A DNA stretch of 35,126 bases from contig PFFW01000118.1 of the NCBI GenBank assembly GCA_002781745.1, positions 1 to 35,126 of the forward strand, in the 5' to 3' direction. Every line of letters begins with the position of its first letter. The first letter of the stretch is position 1. A program made the position numbers and the translations under genes. The notes under the pieces are model-generated. The model searched no databases. It saw only the letters and a list, made by a program, of their open reading frames with translations, and was not told the origin of the DNA. This document shows positions 16,119-24,333 of this stretch, piece after piece. Source of the DNA: Rhodospirillales bacterium CG15_BIG_FIL_POST_REV_8_21_14_020_66_15 (lineage in GTDB: Bacteria > Pseudomonadota > Alphaproteobacteria > Rhodospirillales > Casp-alpha2).

Positions 16119-17747
16119 ATGAGTGCGTTCAGTACCGGCCTGTTCATCGGGGCCGGAATGCTTCTGGTCGTCGCCTGGATGTTCCGGCGCCGCGCGGCCG
16201 AGGCGGAGCACGAACGCGCGCGCACCGAGGCCGTCGCCGTGAAGGCCCGGGAGATCCTGGCCGGATCGCCCGACGGCCTGTTCATCTGGGACCGCGCGTC
16301 GGGCGGCATAACCTGTTCGCGCAAGCTGGCGTCGCTGTTGTCCCTGGCCCAGGGCACCAACGCCCGATTCGAGGACGTGACCGCCTGCTTCGACGGCGAT
16401 TCGGCGAAGCGGCTGAAGGCCTCCGTCACCTTCCTGCACGAGGAGGGCCGGCGTTTCGAAATCGTGCTGACCACCGCCGATTCGGGCGGCCGGCGCATGA
16501 TCCAGGCCGTCGGCGCGCGCGCCAGCGCCAAGAACGGCACGCCCCTGGCGGACATGGTGTGGATGCGCGACATCTCGGCCGCGGCCAAGCTGCTGGTCGA
16601 CCTGACCGGCGAGGGCGACCTGCCGGAAGCCCGCGACCTGCACCTGAGGGGCCTGCTCGACGCCCTGCCCTTTCCCATCTGGCTGCGCGACCGCGACCTT
16701 CGCGTCGTGTTCACCAACCAGGCGGCGCTCAACCAGCGGGTCGCCGGACCCGACGAGGAACAGGCGGCGACGGCGCGGGACGAGACGCGCCCCGTCACCC
16801 GCATCCAGGACATCGCGAACGCCGGCGAGGCGCGCAGCTTCGACGTCACCGAATGCCCGCTGGTGACGGACGGCGGCGGCGAGGACGGCGACGGGACGAC
16901 GGTGGGCGGCGTGATCGGCTACGCCTTCCCGCACGGGTCGGGCGAGAACCCGGGCCCGCCGCCGGCGGCCGAACCGGCGGCCCTGCCGCCCGCGGCGCTG
17001 ATGAAGGAGGCCGTGCTCAAGGGGCTCGGCACCGGGATCGCCATCTTCGACCGCGCGACCCGGCTGATTTTCTTCAACGAGGCCTACCGCGACATGTGGC
17101 GGCTCGACAGCGCGTGGCTGGCGGGGGGGCGCGACTACCCGGAGATCCTGGAACACCTGCGCGCCGAGCGGCGCCTGCCCGAGGTGCCCGACTTCCGCGC
17201 CTACAAGATGGAACAGCTTGCCCTGTTCGACGAGGGGGGCGACCCCATGGGCGACCTCATGCACCTGCCCGACGGGCGGACGCTGCGCGCGGTCGCCTAT
17301 CCCATGCCGCCGGGCGGGCTCGCCTTCGGCTACGACGACGTGACGGACCAGCTCGACCTGGAAAGCTCCAACAACGCGCGCGACGCCGTCTATCGCGCCA
17401 GCCTGGAACACCTGACCGACGCCATCGCCGTGTTCGGATCGGACGGACGGCTGAAGTTCTGGAACCCGGCCTTTCAGCGGCTGTGGGACCTGGGCCCGGA
17501 CGTCCTGGCCGCCGGCACCCATGTCAGCGACTTCGTCGAGGCGACCCGGCCGCTGGCCGCGCCCGGCGGCGACTGGGACAGCAAGAAGGCGCGCATCCTC
17601 GGCGCCATGACCCGGCGCGAGGTCACCCGCGACGTCGTCGACCGCGCCGACGGCCGCGCGCTGGCGTTCGTCAACACGCCGCTGCCCGACGGCGGCGTGC
17701 TGATCGCCTATACGGCGGCGGGCACCCCCGGCGATCGGGACCCCTGA
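16119..17747 (+). CDS. DivL-like multi-PAS membrane protein without kinase domain
   Basis: The 542-aa product has one N-terminal membrane helix (about 5-26) and four PAS-like regions, beginning near residues 46, 180, 302 and 428. The last opens with LEHLTDAIAVFGSDGRLKFW and ends GGVLIAYT. In relatives this locus (between ahcY and tsaE) encodes a longer PAS sensor histidine kinase of the DivL type. There, the corresponding YTD-type sequence leads into the dimerisation and ATPase domains. Here the protein stops after AAGTPGDRDP, and I see no H-box or ATPase motifs in any plus-strand frame before hspQ. It is thus either a truncated remnant or a working kinase-less PAS protein. A GTG at 16098 is an alternative start. 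DivL identity is inferred from position and PAS sequence. Confidence 0.75.
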   Translation: MSAFSTGLFIGAGMLLVVAWMFRRRAAEAEHERARTEAVAVKAREILAGSPDGLFIWDRASGGITCSRKLASLLSLAQGTNARFEDVTACFDGDSAKRLKASVTFLHEEGRRFEIVLTTADSGGRRMIQAVGARASAKNGTPLADMVWMRDISAAAKLLVDLTGEGDLPEARDLHLRGLLDALPFPIWLRDRDLRVVFTNQAALNQRVAGPDEEQAATARDETRPVTRIQDIANAGEARSFDVTECPLVTDGGGEDGDGTTVGGVIGYAFPHGSGENPGPPPAAEPAALPPAALMKEAVLKGLGTGIAIFDRATRLIFFNEAYRDMWRLDSAWLAGGRDYPEILEHLRAERRLPEVPDFRAYKMEQLALFDEGGDPMGDLMHLPDGRTLRAVAYPMPPGGLAFGYDDVTDQLDLESSNNARDAVYRASLEHLTDAIAVFGSDGRLKFWNPAFQRLWDLGPDVLAAGTHVSDFVEATRPLAAPGGDWDSKKARILGAMTRREVTRDVVDRADGRALAFVNTPLPDGGVLIAYTAAGTPGDRDP

Positions 17748-17760
17748 CTTTCGGCCGTCT

Positions 17761-17788
17761 TTGACTCCACTCGGCATGGCATTATATT
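17761..17788 (+). promoter_or_regulatory. Sigma-70-type promoter of hspQ
   Basis: TTGACT (17761-17766) and TATATT (17783-17788) are separated by 16 nt. They begin 14 nt after the PAS-protein stop codon and lie about 60 nt before hspQ. No clear RpoH-type heat-shock promoter was recognised. Confidence 0.6.
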
Positions 17789-17846
17789 GAAGGCGCGTCT
17801 GCGCAGAACCGTCCTCGGAAGAAGGCAACAAAAGGGCCTGAAGGTC

Positions 17847-18176
17847 ATGAATAAATCGGTCGCGAAATTTCCCCTCGGCGAATTCGTCCGCCACCGCGTC
17901 TACGGTTTCCGGGGCGTGGTGTTCGACATCGACCCGGAGTTCAACAACTCCGAGGAGTGGTACGACAGCATCCCCGCCGAGGTGCGCCCGCGCAAGGATC
18001 AGCCGTTCTACCACCTGCTGGCCGAGAACCACGACAAGTCGCCCTATGTGGCCTACGTGTCCGAGCAGAACCTGGAACTCGAGGACTCGGACGAGATCAT
18101 CGATCATCCCGATCTGCCCGACTACTTCACGGTCGACGACGACGGCCGCCTGATCTACCGCCATCCCATGAACTGA
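17847..18176 (+). CDS. hspQ: Heat-shock protein HspQ (YccV-like)
   Basis: The 109-aa protein is full length for HspQ, with conserved blocks FPLGEFVRHRVYGFRGVVFDIDP, cut here as two runs (FPLGEFVRHRVYGF and RGVVFDIDP), and QPFYHLLAENH. HspQ is a small cytosolic protein known in enterobacteria as a Lon specificity factor that also binds hemimethylated DNA. The ATG at 17847 is the first in-frame Met matching the family N-terminus; only a poor AAGG precedes it. A strong upstream promoter suggests independent expression. The gene stands alone between the PAS protein and the HD-GYP gene. Confidence 0.92.
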   Translation: MNKSVAKFPLGEFVRHRVYGFRGVVFDIDPEFNNSEEWYDSIPAEVRPRKDQPFYHLLAENHDKSPYVAYVSEQNLELEDSDEIIDHPDLPDYFTVDDDGRLIYRHPMN

Positions 18177-18284
18177 ACGCGCCCCGCCGCCGCCACGAAT
18201 ACACGTTTTTACGTATATGCCGTTCGGCTGAATTGCCATCGCGGGTTCGCGCGGTGCAGTATACGCCTTCGTGCCGATCCTTGG

Positions 18285-18307
18285 GCCGCCGGTTGATCGA
18301 CGGCGGC
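18285..18307 (+). other. GC hairpin downstream of hspQ
   Basis: GCCGCCG (18285-18291) and CGGCGGC (18301-18307) form a 7-bp stem with a 9-nt loop, about 110 nt after hspQ. There is no U tract, so termination is uncertain. The rest of the 271-nt gap 18177-18447 contains an A/T-rich patch (ACACGTTTTTACGTATATG, about 18204-18222) but no promoter I can support. Confidence 0.3.
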
Positions 18308-18447
18308 GCCCCGCCATTCGATCCTCCAGGGGGAGGGGGGATCGCGTTTCCGGGACCGCCGCCGGCGATGCCGGCGTTTCCGTGCGGCGCGGCCAGCGCC
18401 GCGCGGCGGACAACGGCCTGGGAAAAGAAGAACGGAACGGATGCGGA

Positions 18448-21063
18448 ATGTTTGGGTTTGAGCTTCTGGAGAACGCGGCCCTGCTGCTCGCCCTGTGCTT
18501 CCTGCAGCGCTTCATCGTCCGGCGTTGGAACCGGAAAGAGACGGCGGGAAAACTCGCGTCGGGCATTCTGTTCGGCGGCGCGGCGGCGGTCGGCATGGTC
18601 ATGTCCATTCACGCCGCGCCGGGCGTGATCTTCGATGCCCGCTCCGTCGTCCTGTCCATGGGCGCCCTGTTCGGCGGGCCGACCGTCGGCCTGGTCGCCG
18701 CGGGCATCGCCGCGGTTTCCCGCATCCACCTGGGCGGCGGCGGCGTCCCGGTCGGCATGGGCGTGATCGCGTCATCCGTGCTGCTCGGCCTCGCGTGGCG
18801 GCACCATTACCGGTCCGAGCTGCCGCGGATCGGCGTTGCCGCCTTCGTCACGCTGGGCCTGACGGTGAATCTGGTCGCGGTCGGCTGGTTCTATTTCCTG
18901 CCCATCGATTTCCACCAGGCCGTCCTGCGCACCATCGCCGTGCCCTTTGTCGCCATGCTGACCTTCGCGTCCGCCGGCATGGGATTGCTGCTGCGCGAGA
19001 TCGAGGCGAACCGGCAGATCGACCGCATGCTCGGCGACAGCCGGGCGCGCTACCGCACCCTGTTCGATTCCGCCACGGTCGCCCTTCTTGAGATGAACGT
19101 GACGACGATCTTCCGTCGGATGCGCGACCTTCGCGACCAGGACGTGCGCGACCTGCGCCACCACCTTGCGGAGAACCCGGATCTGGTCGACGACCTGATC
19201 GACAGCATCCGGATGATCCGCGCCAATCCGGCGGCGCTCGCCCTGTTCGGAATTTCCTCGGAACGCGCGTTCCGCCGTAACATCGGGCGCTTTTTCGGCC
19301 CGGAAACCCGGCAGGCGTTCATCGACAGCCTGTGCGCCCTGTGGAACGACGATGAGACATTCACCACGGAGACCGCCTATCGCGCCGCGGACGGCCGCCC
19401 GATTCCCTGCGTCCATTCCATGCCGGTCCCCAGGACGGCGGCGATGGCCCGGCGGGTCCCCGTTTCCATCGTCGACATCTCGGCACAGAAGGCGGCGGCC
19501 CGCCAGCTTGCCGAGGAGCGCCGCCGCCTGCAGGAGATTCTGTGGGGCACCAACGCCGGCACCTGGGAATGGAGCGTGCAGACGGGCGAGCTGACCATCA
19601 ACGCGCGCTGGGCCGAGATCGCCGGCTATACCCTGGACGAACTGTCGCCCGTGTCGATCCAGACCTGGATCGACCTGGCTCATCCGGACGACCTCAAGGA
19701 GTCGAACCGGCAGCTCCAACAGGCGTTCGAGCGCGCCGACGACTACTACGACTGCGAGGTCCGGCTGCGCCACAAGGCGGGGCACTGGGTGTGGATCCAG
19801 GACCGCGGCAAGGTCGTGGAATGGACCGAGGACGGCAAGCCCAGGCGCATGTCGGGCACCCACATGGAAATCACCAAACGCGAGAACGCCGAGGAACGGG
19901 CAAGACGCCTGTCCAAGATTCGCGCCACGATCCTGCGCTGCCACGCGGCGATCCTGCGCGAACAGGACGAGACCCGCCTGTTGCAGCGGGTCGCCGAGAT
20001 CCTTGCCGAGGACCGGGACTATGCCCTGGTGTGGATCGGCCGGCCGCTGACGGCCCCGGACATGCGGATGCAGCCGGTCGCACGGGCGGGCGACGCCGCC
20101 GGCTATGTCGACCATCTGGACATCCGCTGGGGAAACGGCGACGGCGGCGACCTGGGGTCGACCGCCGACGCGGTGCGTACCGGGAAGGTCCTGGTGCTGC
20201 ACGACCTCGCGGACATTCTCGCTGACAAGCCCTGGGCGGACGAGGCCGAACGCCACGGGTTCAAATCCTATCTGGTGGCGCCGATCCGGGTGGGCGAGGA
20301 CACGGCCGTGGTGCTTTACGTCTACAGTTCCGTCGCCGAGGCGTTCGACGACACGGAAATCGGCCTGATTTCCGAATTCTCCAGCAACATCGGCCAGGCC
20401 GTGCAGGCGATCCGCCTGAACCGGGAGGCGACGGCCCTGCATTCGGCGCTCGAGCAATCGGCCCTCGGCGCCGTGCGGGCGATCGCCGCCACCATCGAAA
20501 AGCGCGACCCCTACACCAGCGGCCATCAGGAGAACGTCGCCGCCATCTCCGTCGCCATCGCCGAACGGCTGGGCTGGGGCCGGGAGCGCGTGGAAGGTCT
20601 GCGCCTGGGCGCCATGATCCACGACATCGGCAAGATCTACATTCCGTCGGAAATCCTCAACCGGCCGGGGCGCCTGACGGACAGCGAGTTCGAAATAGTC
20701 AAGTCGCACCCGCAGGTCGGCTACGATATCCTGGCGAACACGGAGTTCCCCTGGCCCATCAAGGAAATGGTCGTCCAGCATCACGAGCGGCTGGACGGCT
20801 CCGGCTATCCCAAGGGGCTCATGGACGGCGAGATCATCGACGAGGCCAAGGTCATCGCCGTGGCCGACGTGGTGGACGCCATCACCTCCCACCGTCCCTA
20901 CCGGCCCGGCCTGGGGGTCGACGCGGCGCTGGCCGAGATCGAACAGGGCCGCGGCGCCCTCTACGACACGATGGTCGCCGACGCCTGCCTCCGCCTGATC
21001 CGCGACGAGGGCTTCAGCTGGGGCGAACTGCAGGGCGCGGGCGTTCCGGCTTTCAGCAATTGA
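18448..21063 (+). CDS. 5TMR-PAS-PAS-GAF-HD-GYP c-di-GMP phosphodiesterase
   Basis: The 871-aa sensor-effector has an N-terminal multi-helix membrane domain of the 5TMR-LYT type (about 1-190, with GGPTVGLVAAGIAAVSRIHL). Two PAS domains follow (from about 201 and 360), then a GAF domain (about 490-650) and a C-terminal HD-GYP domain (about 664-860). The catalytic motifs are intact: HDIGK near residue 724 and HHERLDGSGYPKG near residue 777. This predicts hydrolysis of cyclic di-GMP in response to a membrane or cytosolic signal. The upstream frame is open, but the ATG at 18448 begins the first membrane helix. The gene lies 87 nt before the stator genes, so control of motility or surface behaviour is a reasonable inference. 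Confidence 0.9.
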   Translation: MFGFELLENAALLLALCFLQRFIVRRWNRKETAGKLASGILFGGAAAVGMVMSIHAAPGVIFDARSVVLSMGALFGGPTVGLVAAGIAAVSRIHLGGGGVPVGMGVIASSVLLGLAWRHHYRSELPRIGVAAFVTLGLTVNLVAVGWFYFLPIDFHQAVLRTIAVPFVAMLTFASAGMGLLLREIEANRQIDRMLGDSRARYRTLFDSATVALLEMNVTTIFRRMRDLRDQDVRDLRHHLAENPDLVDDLIDSIRMIRANPAALALFGISSERAFRRNIGRFFGPETRQAFIDSLCALWNDDETFTTETAYRAADGRPIPCVHSMPVPRTAAMARRVPVSIVDISAQKAAARQLAEERRRLQEILWGTNAGTWEWSVQTGELTINARWAEIAGYTLDELSPVSIQTWIDLAHPDDLKESNRQLQQAFERADDYYDCEVRLRHKAGHWVWIQDRGKVVEWTEDGKPRRMSGTHMEITKRENAEERARRLSKIRATILRCHAAILREQDETRLLQRVAEILAEDRDYALVWIGRPLTAPDMRMQPVARAGDAAGYVDHLDIRWGNGDGGDLGSTADAVRTGKVLVLHDLADILADKPWADEAERHGFKSYLVAPIRVGEDTAVVLYVYSSVAEAFDDTEIGLISEFSSNIGQAVQAIRLNREATALHSALEQSALGAVRAIAATIEKRDPYTSGHQENVAAISVAIAERLGWGRERVEGLRLGAMIHDIGKIYIPSEILNRPGRLTDSEFEIVKSHPQVGYDILANTEFPWPIKEMVVQHHERLDGSGYPKGLMDGEIIDEAKVIAVADVVDAITSHRPYRPGLGVDAALAEIEQGRGALYDTMVADACLRLIRDEGFSWGELQGAGVPAFSN

Positions 21064-21150
21064 ATGCGCCCCATGCGGTTTAGTGTGTTGTGATCTTCCG
21101 GCGCGGATGGTGAAATCGGCGCCGGCGGACAATTGAAGGTACCGAGAGCC

Positions 21151-21978
21151 ATGCACAAAGGATTCAGCCTCTCGACGGTGATCGGTATGATCTCGGGCAT
21201 CGTCCTTATCCTGGTCGCCGTTTGGGCGACGTCGAGGGACGCCCTGGTCTTCATCAACATCCCGGCCCTGATCATCGTCCTGGGCGGCACGATCGCGGCG
21301 ACGCTCATGAGTTTTCCGCCGCGTTACCTTCTTCGGGTGTGGCGCAATTTCGTCATCGCGCTGCGCAACGAGACCGTCTACGTCAAGGACGACGTGGACG
21401 AAATCGTCCAGATCGCGAAGCTGTGGAATTCACGGCAGATCCACAAGGTCGAGGAAGAGCTGGCCAACGTTCGCAGCCCGTTCCTTCGCACCGGCGTCCA
21501 ACTGGTCATCGACAATTCGCCCATCGAGGACATCCAGGAATTGCTGGAATGGCGCATCGCGCGCCTGAAACTGAAGGAACAGGGAGAAGCCAACGTCTTC
21601 CGCACCATGGGCAGCTACGCCCCCGCCTTCGGCATGGTCGGAACGCTGATCGGCCTGGTCAACATGCTCTACGACATGAGCCACAGCGGCTTCGAGCAAC
21701 TGGGCCTGAACATGGCCGTGGCCCTTATCACCACGTTCTACGGCCTGTTGTTCGCGAACCTGGTCTTCAAGCCCATCGCCTCGGTCCTCGAAAACCGGAC
21801 GAACCAGCGGGTGCGGACCCTGAGCATGGTCGTCGAGGCGGTCAACCTGCTGAGCCAGAAACGCTCGCCCTCCTACATCAGGGAAACCCTCTATTCCTTC
21901 CTGGCGGAATACGAGGACGAACTGGATGACAAGGGCGCATCCCCGGCGGCCCGGCCGGAGGAGGCCAGGAAGGCATGA
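21151..21978 (+). CDS. motA: MotA/PomA-type stator protein
   Basis: The 275-aa membrane protein has four helices (about 10-26, 31-52, 149-172 and 184-207) and a large cytoplasmic loop between the second and third, the MotA layout. The block FRTMGSYAPAFGMVGTLIGL is typical of the family's third helix. It forms the ion channel of a flagellar stator with MotB. The ATG at 21151 is preferred to a TTG at 21133. Its stop overlaps the motB start as ATGA. There are no other flagellar genes in the window, so the motor it serves is not shown. Confidence 0.93.
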   Translation: MHKGFSLSTVIGMISGIVLILVAVWATSRDALVFINIPALIIVLGGTIAATLMSFPPRYLLRVWRNFVIALRNETVYVKDDVDEIVQIAKLWNSRQIHKVEEELANVRSPFLRTGVQLVIDNSPIEDIQELLEWRIARLKLKEQGEANVFRTMGSYAPAFGMVGTLIGLVNMLYDMSHSGFEQLGLNMAVALITTFYGLLFANLVFKPIASVLENRTNQRVRTLSMVVEAVNLLSQKRSPSYIRETLYSFLAEYEDELDDKGASPAARPEEARKA

Positions 21979-22790
21979 GCGAGGACGCAACGGACATCCC
22001 CGCCACGGAAACGCCCCGCCGCCCGCCCGAGCGGCCGCGAAAACGCCAGACGGTCATTACCGACGCGGTAACCGGGCCGGGCGAGGAATGGATGTTGACC
22101 TACATGGACACCGTGACCTTGCTGGTCACCCTGTTCGTCATGATTCTCAGCTTCTCCACCTTCGACAAGGCCAAGTTCGAGCACTTCAAACGGAGCATGA
22201 GCCTGGCCACGTACGGCGCCGGCATCTTGAAGGGCACGATGGGGACGGAAAGGAAACCCGGCGCCGCCCCGACCGTCATGACCAGCCCGGTCGTTCCCTT
22301 CCGCCCCGCCGAACCGGCCGACGACAGGTCCGAAGCGGGGGTCATGGATACCTTGCGCGAACAGATCGAACAGCAGGGCCTGACCGACGACATCGTGCTT
22401 CGGAAGCGGGAAGGCACGGTGGAAATGGAGATCAACGAACAGGTTCTGTTCCCCGTCGCCAGCGCCGAATTGTCCGACACGGGCACGTCGGTCCTCGGCC
22501 GTCTGGCGAACCTGCTGAAAAGCCAGAAGGGCACCATCGCGGTGGAAGGACATACCGACGCGCAGCCCATCCGCACCGACCTGTATCCGTCCAATTGGGA
22601 ACTGTCGGGGGCGCGCGCGTCCTCGGTCGTGCGCGAATTGATCTCGGGCGGCATCGCGGCCGACCGCGTCCGCATCGTCGGCTATGCGGACACGAAACCG
22701 CTTGCCCCGAACGAAACGGCCGAAGGCCGGCAGCAGAACCGCCGCGTCAACATCATCCTGGAACTCCCCGCGCAAGCGGCGACGGAATAA
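21975..22790 (+). CDS. motB: MotB/PomB-type stator protein with OmpA domain
   Basis: The 271-aa protein has a cytoplasmic N-terminus rich in Arg and Pro (1-36), a single helix (about 41-60) with the ion-binding Asp45 in EEWMLTYMDTVTLL, a linker, and a C-terminal OmpA-like peptidoglycan-binding domain (about 145-265) with GHTDAQPI and SNWELSGARA. Length and order match MotB. Asp45 corresponds to the essential Asp of the MotB family. Whether the ion is H+ or Na+ cannot be told from sequence. Translation is coupled to motA by a 4-nt overlap. Confidence 0.93.
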   Translation: MSEDATDIPATETPRRPPERPRKRQTVITDAVTGPGEEWMLTYMDTVTLLVTLFVMILSFSTFDKAKFEHFKRSMSLATYGAGILKGTMGTERKPGAAPTVMTSPVVPFRPAEPADDRSEAGVMDTLREQIEQQGLTDDIVLRKREGTVEMEINEQVLFPVASAELSDTGTSVLGRLANLLKSQKGTIAVEGHTDAQPIRTDLYPSNWELSGARASSVVRELISGGIAADRVRIVGYADTKPLAPNETAEGRQQNRRVNIILELPAQAATE

Positions 22791-22794
22791 CGCC

Positions 22795-22814
22795 CGCGGC
22801 ACCGCGCGGCCGCG
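22795..22814. other. Short GC hairpin between convergent genes
   Basis: CGCGGC (22795-22800) and GCCGCG (22809-22814) form a 6-bp stem with an 8-nt loop. They nearly fill the 26-nt gap between the convergent motB and HD-GYP stop codons. There is no U tract on either strand, so termination is only possible, not shown. Confidence 0.3.
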
Positions 22815-22816
22815 AC

Positions 22817-23461
22817 TCAAATGCTGCGCAGGATTTCCTCGACCTTGAGCTTCTTCGCCGCCTCGTAGGTGACCAGAATGGCGTTCTCGTGCTTCAGGAA
22901 GGTCCTGACCACGTCCGGGTCGAATTGGCTGCCCGCGCCGTTTCTCAACTCCTCCAAGGCGTCGTCATGGGACCTGAAATTCAGGAGCCAGGACGCCGAC
23001 CGCATGACGTCGTAGGCATCCGCCACGGCGATGACCCGGGCCATGAAAGGAATGTCCTCGCCCGTCAGCCCCGCGGGGTATCCCGTGCCGTCCGGGCGCT
23101 CGTGATGGCAAAGAACCGCGCGCGACGTTTCCGGCGTTTCGAACAGCCGGTCACACAGGAACTTGCCGAGTTTGGGATGCTGCTGCACGTATTGCCGTTC
23201 GCGCGCCGTCAATTTGCCGCGCTTTTCGGAAATCGCGCGCGGAATTCCCAGGTGCCCGATATCGTGCAGCAAACCCGCCAGCCACTGTTCGTTGGGTCCG
23301 AAGCGGTCGTGCTTCAGGCGTTTGGCAAGGGCATAGCCGAGTTCGGCGACGCAGAGGGCGTGATGAAGCCCGCGCGGGTCGGCCTTGTCCAAAGCGTTGA
23401 TCAGGAACCGCGCGGAAACCGTGTCGAGCCGCGACAACAGGCTTATTCGACTTCTCGGCAT
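22817..23461 (-). CDS. Stand-alone HD-GYP protein with HDIGH variant
   Basis: The 214-aa protein consists almost entirely of an HD-GYP domain, with only about 30 residues before it. The metal-binding H66-D67 pair is present, but the usual HDIGK reads HDIGH, so Lys70 is replaced by His. The second motif, HHERPDGTGYPAGL, is complete. It is probably a c-di-GMP phosphodiesterase; the Lys-to-His change may alter activity. GGAGG precedes the ATG closely. It lies 38 nt downstream of the hemerythrin gene on the same strand, suggesting an oxygen- or redox-sensing input supplied as a separate protein. Confidence 0.87.
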   Translation of the reverse strand: MPRSRISLLSRLDTVSARFLINALDKADPRGLHHALCVAELGYALAKRLKHDRFGPNEQWLAGLLHDIGHLGIPRAISEKRGKLTARERQYVQQHPKLGKFLCDRLFETPETSRAVLCHHERPDGTGYPAGLTGEDIPFMARVIAVADAYDVMRSASWLLNFRSHDDALEELRNGAGSQFDPDVVRTFLKHENAILVTYEAAKKLKVEEILRSI

Positions 23462-23499
23462 CGGCCCCCCTCCCGCCGTTCAACGCCCCCTGCCGCCCT

Positions 23500-24159
23500 T
23501 CAACGAAGGACGACCTTGGCGATCTCCAAAGCGTCCTCGATGTCCATGGCCGCCACCGGATCGGTCAGCGCTTCCAGGGGGGCCGCGTGGTCGCCTCCCT
23601 GGCGCAACAGATTGGCGCAGCGGCGCAACGTCTGCACGGCAGCATAGGGAACCTTCAGCGAAACGGTCACCTCTTCCTGCTCCTGGGGCGTTTCCCCGGA
23701 CAAACCGGACGCCTTCGCGACGGGAATGGTCAGGTCCGATTTGCGGCGCCCGTAGTCTCCCTTCAGATAGGGAATGTATTCGCGGTCGGCCTTCAGGACG
23801 TGGCGGCGCAGCCATCCTTCGAGAAAGACGAGCATTTTCTTCAGATCGAGCTTTTCGGGACTTTCCGCCTCGACCTTGCGAATCCCGTAGATCATCCGAA
23901 CGAAATCATGGTGCAGCTTCCGGTGCGCCTGAAGATGCGGGAAGCGGTATTCGTCCATCAGGATCTCTTCACGCTCGAAATGGACCTGCGTGTATAGAAT
24001 CAGATCGTCGGTGATCGGCTTGAGGTCTTCCGGCCCTCCGCCGTTTTCGATCAGGTCGTGCAATTCATTGACGATGCCGAACAACCGGCGGTGATCGTTG
24101 TCGATCAGCTGGATCCCGGTGTCGTACCTGTCGGCCCAGGGAAAGTAGGGTTCGCCCAT
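23500..24159 (-). CDS. Bacteriohemerythrin with C-terminal extension
   Basis: The 219-aa cytosolic protein has an N-terminal hemerythrin domain (about 1-135). All expected di-iron ligands are visible: H23, H60, E64 (HFEREE), H79, H83, H120 and D125. About 85 further residues follow that I do not recognise. They are helix-prone and include EEVTVSLKVPYAAVQTLRRC. The ATG at 24159 is chosen over one 15 nt upstream because GGAGG lies 8 nt before it. Such domains bind O2 reversibly. The downstream HD-GYP gene suggests an oxygen or redox input to c-di-GMP control, which is inference. Confidence 0.88.
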   Translation of the reverse strand: MGEPYFPWADRYDTGIQLIDNDHRRLFGIVNELHDLIENGGGPEDLKPITDDLILYTQVHFEREEILMDEYRFPHLQAHRKLHHDFVRMIYGIRKVEAESPEKLDLKKMLVFLEGWLRRHVLKADREYIPYLKGDYGRRKSDLTIPVAKASGLSGETPQEQEEVTVSLKVPYAAVQTLRRCANLLRQGGDHAAPLEALTDPVAAMDIEDALEIAKVVLR

Positions 24160-24243
24160 GACGAGGACCTCCACTGCTGGCTGTCATCAAGTCCCGCCCC
24201 TACACTCGCCAGGACGGCCCTCAATTTCAAGCTGATATCGCGA

Positions 24244-24330
24244 CGCCCCGCCGCGGGACGGGGCGCCGACCGTCGGCCCGCCGTACCAACGGGAGCATCC
24301 GTCGCGTCGCGATCCGGCCGATCCGGCCGG
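24244..24330 (-). other. Two GC hairpins after the cytochrome gene
   Basis: CCGGCCG (24314-24320) and CGGCCGG (24324-24330) pair around a 3-nt loop, just past the cytochrome stop. CGCCCCG (24244-24250) and CGGGGCG (24259-24265) pair around an 8-nt loop. Neither is followed by a U tract on the minus strand. They may stabilise or end the cytochrome transcript before the hemerythrin gene. The remainder of 24160-24333 shows no supported promoter. Confidence 0.35.
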
Positions 24331-24333
24331 GCG

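Noticed and set aside
17748-17846. Continuation of the PAS protein by frameshift into a kinase domain
   Set aside because: Reading past the stop in all three plus-strand frames gives no H-box-like sequence, and a promoter and hspQ follow at once.
16101-18608. Long open frame on the minus strand across the PAS protein and hspQ
   Set aside because: Its translation is rich in Arg, Gly, His and Val with no domain, and it mirrors two well-supported plus-strand genes; high GC leaves antisense frames open by chance. The same applies to long antisense frames over chvG, the HD-GYP gene, ptsI, addB and addA.
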